A stretch of DNA of 64,000 nucleotides from CAWJFJ01 sp963800065 (lineage in GTDB: Bacteria > Actinomycetota > Acidimicrobiia > Acidimicrobiales > UBA8190): the NCBI GenBank assembly GCA_963800065.1, contig CAWCZO010000003.1, positions 496,001 to 560,000 of the forward strand, in the 5' to 3' direction. Made by a program: the position numbers and the translations under genes. Below the pieces are notes generated by a model, which did no database searches, was not told the origin of the DNA, and worked only from the letters and a program-made list of their open reading frames with translations. The stretch's first letter is position 1; each line of letters opens with the position of its first letter. Positions 59,606 to 64,000 of this stretch are shown one piece after another.

Positions 59606-60263
59606 CGGGTTCGCACCTGAGCCCCGACGTGATGGCGCGCGCCCGGGAGATCGTGGCCCTCTACCCCCATCCGCGGTCGGCGCTGATCCCCCTGTGCCAC
59701 CTGGCCCAGGAACAGGACGGGTGGCTGCACCCCGAGGCCATGGCCGAGATCGCCGAGCTGGTGGGGATCACCCCGGCCGAGGTGCTCGGGACGGCCACCT
59801 TCTACGACATGCTCCACACCGAGGAGGTGGGGACCTACCTGGTCTCGGTGTGCACGAACATCGCCTGCATGCTCCGGGGGGCCTACGAGCTCCTCGACCA
59901 CGCCGAGACGTCCCTGGGGACGCGGACCGGATCGACGACCGCCGACGGGACGTTCACCCTGGAGGACGCCGAATGCCTGGCCGATTGCGGGCGGGCCCCG
60001 TGTCTCCAGGTGAACCACCGGTTCTTCGGCGACGTCACCCCCGAGAGCTTCGACGGCCTCGTCGACGACCTACGGGCCGGGCGTCTCGACGGGGTGGTAC
60101 CCCACCACGGGACGCTCGTCCGGGTCCGGCGCGACGGGGGACTGCGTGTCGAGGGCGACGCCCTACGGGCCGAGCGTCAGGCGACGGCGGCGGCCATCGC
60201 CGAGCGGGCGGCGGCCTCGGCCGGTTCCGGTGCTCCTGGTGGCGGCCCGACGGGGGGCGGCTG

Positions 60264-60264
<1 letters not shown>
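59602..60264 (+). CDS. nuoE: NADH-quinone oxidoreductase subunit E
   Basis: The 220-residue product is the 24-kDa subunit with the N1a 2Fe-2S cluster. YPHPRSALIPLCHLAQEQDGWL is the standard start. The cluster cysteines are in VCTNIACML and ADCGRAPCLQVN. FYDMLHTEEVG is also typical. A Gly/Ala-rich C-terminal extension ends just where nuoF begins (TGATG overlap). Confidence 0.93.
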
Positions 60265-61560
<1,296 letters not shown>

Positions 61561-61568
<8 letters not shown>

Positions 61569-64000
61569 TCCCGTCGTCACCTCGCACCACGCCATGGCGC
61601 CGTCGGCCGACGCCGGCGCCACCGTGGAGATCACCATCGACGGCCGCTCCGTCACGGCCGGGGCCGGCGAATTCCTGATCGCCGCCGCCGAGCGGGCCGG
61701 GGTCTTCATCCCCCGGTTCTGCTACCACCCGCGGATGAAGCCGGTCGGGATGTGCCGGATGTGCCTGGTGGAGGTGAGCGGTCCGCGGGGGGCCACGCTG
61801 CAGCCGGCCTGCTACGTGGCCGTCGCCGATCAGATGGACGTGGTGACGACGTCGGAGAAGGTTAAGAAGGCGCAGGACGGGGTTCTCGAGCTGCTCCTCG
61901 TGAACCATCCGCTCGACTGTCCTGTCTGCGACAAGGGCGGGGAATGCCCGTTGCAGGACCAGGTCCTCGCCTACGGGCCGGGGGAGAGCCGGTTCCTGGA
62001 GGAGAAGCGGCACTGGGCCAAGCCCATCCCCATCTCCGAGCTCGTGATGCTCGACCGGGAGCGGTGCATCCAGTGCGGGCGCTGCGTCCGCTTCGCCAAC
62101 GAGATCGCCGGCGAGGCCCAGATCGACTTCCTGGGGCGGGGTGACGCCGTCGAGGTGAACGTCTTCGAAGGACACGCCTTCTCGTCGTACTTCTCGGGGA
62201 ACACCGTCCAGATCTGTCCCGTCGGGGCGCTCACGGCCACCCCCTACCGGTTCACGGCCCGTCCCTGGGACCTCGATCAGGTGGAGTCGACCTGCACGCT
62301 GTGCGCCTTCGGGTGCCGGGCCGCCGTCCAGTCCTCGGCCAACCGGATCACCCGCCTGCTCGGGATGGACAGCGACCCGGTCAACCAGTCCTGGTTGTGC
62401 GACAAGGGCCGGTTCGTCTCCGAGGCGGCCAACGCCGAGAGCAGGTTGACCGAACCCCTGGTGCGGCGCGGTGGCGCCCTCGAGCCGGCGTCGTGGGGGG
62501 AGGCCCTGGCCACCGTGGCCGAGCGCCTGGGCCGGATCCGCAGCGATCGGGGCGCCGATGCCATCGGCCTGATCGGCGGGGCCCGGTTGTCCAACGAGGA
62601 CGCCTACGCCTGGGCCAAGCTGGCCAAGGGTGTCCTCGGGACCGACTCGGTCGACGCCCAGATGGGCGACGGGCTCCCGGCCGAGGTGGTGGTGGCTCTG
62701 CCCCGGGCCACGGTGGACGAGGCCTGCTCGGCGCGCTGCATCGTCGTCCTGGCCGGTGATCTGCGCGAGGAGTTGCCCGTGCTGTTCCTGCGGGTGCGGG
62801 GGGCGGTGGTCGACAACGGGGTGGCCCTCGTCGAGGTGGCCCCCCGGGCCGGATCCCTGACCGGGTTCGCCACCGCCTCGGTGGCCTACCGGCCCGGCGA
62901 GGCGGCCGCCGTCCTGCGGGCCCTGGCCGTGGGCGGGGAGCGACCGGCGACGGTGGACGAGGCCGTCTGGGCGGCGGCCACCGGGGCCGTCGGGCGCGCC
63001 GGGACCGCCGGGGACGGCGTGGTGGTCATCGTGGGGCGTCCCTCCCTGGCCGAGGACGGTGCCCTGGTGGCCGAGGCTGCCGCCGCCGCCGCCGAGGCGT
63101 GGCCGTCGGCGCGCTTTCTCCCGGCGCTGCGGCGGGGGAACGTGATGGGGGCCATCGACATGGGCCTGGCCCCCGGTCTGCTCCCCGGTCGGGTGTCGCT
63201 CGACGACGGCCGGGCCTGGTTCGCGGAGTCCTGGGGTTCGGTGCCCGACGGACGGGGTCGTGATGCGGCCGGGATCCTGGGCGGGTTGGCCGACGGGACC
63301 ATGGCGGCCCTGCTGCTGGTGGGGGCCGATCCGCTGGGTGACTTCCCCGACGCCACGTTGGCGGGCGAGGCGCTCGGGAAGGCCGAGTTCGTGGTGGCCG
63401 TGGACGGCTTCCTGTCCCCCTCGGCGGCGCGAGCCGACGTCGTCCTCCCCGCCGCCATCGTCCACGAGCGGTCGGGGACGACGACGAACATCGAAGGACG
63501 GGTGACCCGTCTGGGGCAGAAGCTGGTGGCCCCCGGCCAGTGCTGGCCCGACTGGATGATCGCGTCGGAGCTGGCCGAACGACTCCACGGCGACCTGGGC
63601 GTCGGGAGCATCTCCGACCTGTGGGACGAGATCGAGCGTCTGGCCCCGTCCCACGCCGGGATCACCCGGGCCGCGCTCGAAGCGCCGTCGGCCCGTGACG
63701 GGATCGTCGCCCCGCTGGCGGCGTCCCCGGTGGTCCTGGGGCGCCGGCTGTCGCCCGAGCCGTTCGACCCGATGGCCACCCCGGGGATCGAATCGGTCGA
63801 GGCCCAGGGGGCGCCCCCCCGCTCGGGCGGGGCCGAACCGTCGGGGGGGGAGGGGAGCGAGAACGGGTCCGCTGGCTCCTCGGGGACCGACGGAACCGGG
63901 GGCTCGCGTCCGCGGCCGCTGTCGTGGCCCCAGCCGGTGGCGGCGCCGGCGTTGCCGGCCCCCGACAGCTACTCGGTGCGGCTGGTCTCGGGCCGGCGCC
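61561..64000 (+). CDS. nuoG: NADH-quinone oxidoreductase subunit G (cut by window end)
   Basis: The frame is open from ATG 61561 to the last base, so at least 813 residues are present. The N-terminal ferredoxin-like part binds N1b through RFCYHPRMKPVGMCRMCLVE, the N5 site is in NHPLDCPVCDKGGECPLQDQ, and the N6 region is RERCIQCGRCVRFANEIAG with ICPVGALT. A molybdopterin-oxidoreductase-like domain follows (TCTLCAFGCRAAVQSSANRITRL, which could hold the extra N7 cluster). From about residue 745 a Gly/Ser/Pro-rich stretch leads towards the missing C-terminus. Subunits H to N are presumably downstream of the window. Confidence 0.94.

Overview
The window is very GC-rich DNA from an actinobacterium. 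The gene set points to class Acidimicrobiia or a close relative. The main signs are an Lsr2 nucleoid protein, an RsiG-type anti-sigma factor, a MshA-like glycosyltransferase, an F420-type luciferase-like oxidoreductase, the order rex-hemA-hemC-cobA/hemD-hemB-hemL, proC beside a small excisionase-fold regulator, and a secreted protein built from GYWLVASDGG-type repeats. The class assignment is inference from this content; no phylogeny could be run. I see no phage genes, insertion sequences, CRISPR array or rRNA.

Layout. Positions 1-18000 hold an envelope polysaccharide locus on the + strand. It contains a small wall-sorted protein, a polyprenyl glycosylphosphotransferase that starts the glycan, several cytoplasmic GT4 transferases, polytopic GT39/GT87-like transferases, an O-antigen polymerase/ligase-like protein and a Wzz/BY-kinase chain-length regulator. 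A secreted GH26 glycosidase and a GT2 transferase follow on the - strand. Positions 18000-29000 are a mixed region of single genes: GNAT, PAS, cyclase-family hydrolase, F420-type oxidoreductase, lsr2, a GGDEF-EAL c-di-GMP enzyme, a zinc peptidase, a PhnZ-like HD domain joined in frame to an L,D-transpeptidase, a Crp/Fnr regulator and tRNA-Lys. Positions 29000-37000 hold stress and surface functions: an encapsulin shell with its ferritin-like cargo, a lipoprotein beta-propeller, the repeat protein, a cysteine-desulfurase-like enzyme, a DksA-like protein and nickel superoxide dismutase with its maturation protease.

Positions 36600-51400 carry rsiG, an XRE regulator, mshA, a YbjN protein, proC, a SAM hydrolase, an acyl-CoA ligase, and then rex with the C5 haem pathway. 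After two envelope-type membrane proteins, positions 55300-64000 hold a geranylgeranyl-reductase-type flavoprotein (probably menaquinone-modifying) and the nuoA-G part of complex I, cut off in nuoG by the window end.

How it fits together. Rex, haem synthesis, the quinone-modifying flavoprotein and complex I form a respiratory block. Encapsulated ferritin, Ni-SOD and the Crp/Fnr regulator suggest management of iron and oxygen stress. RsiG and the GGDEF-EAL enzyme show a c-di-GMP circuit, although the sigma factor RsiG would hold is not in the window. Five clean frame breaks interrupt otherwise intact conserved proteins, two of them exactly at homopolymer runs. I read them mainly as sequencing indels and annotated those genes across the break.
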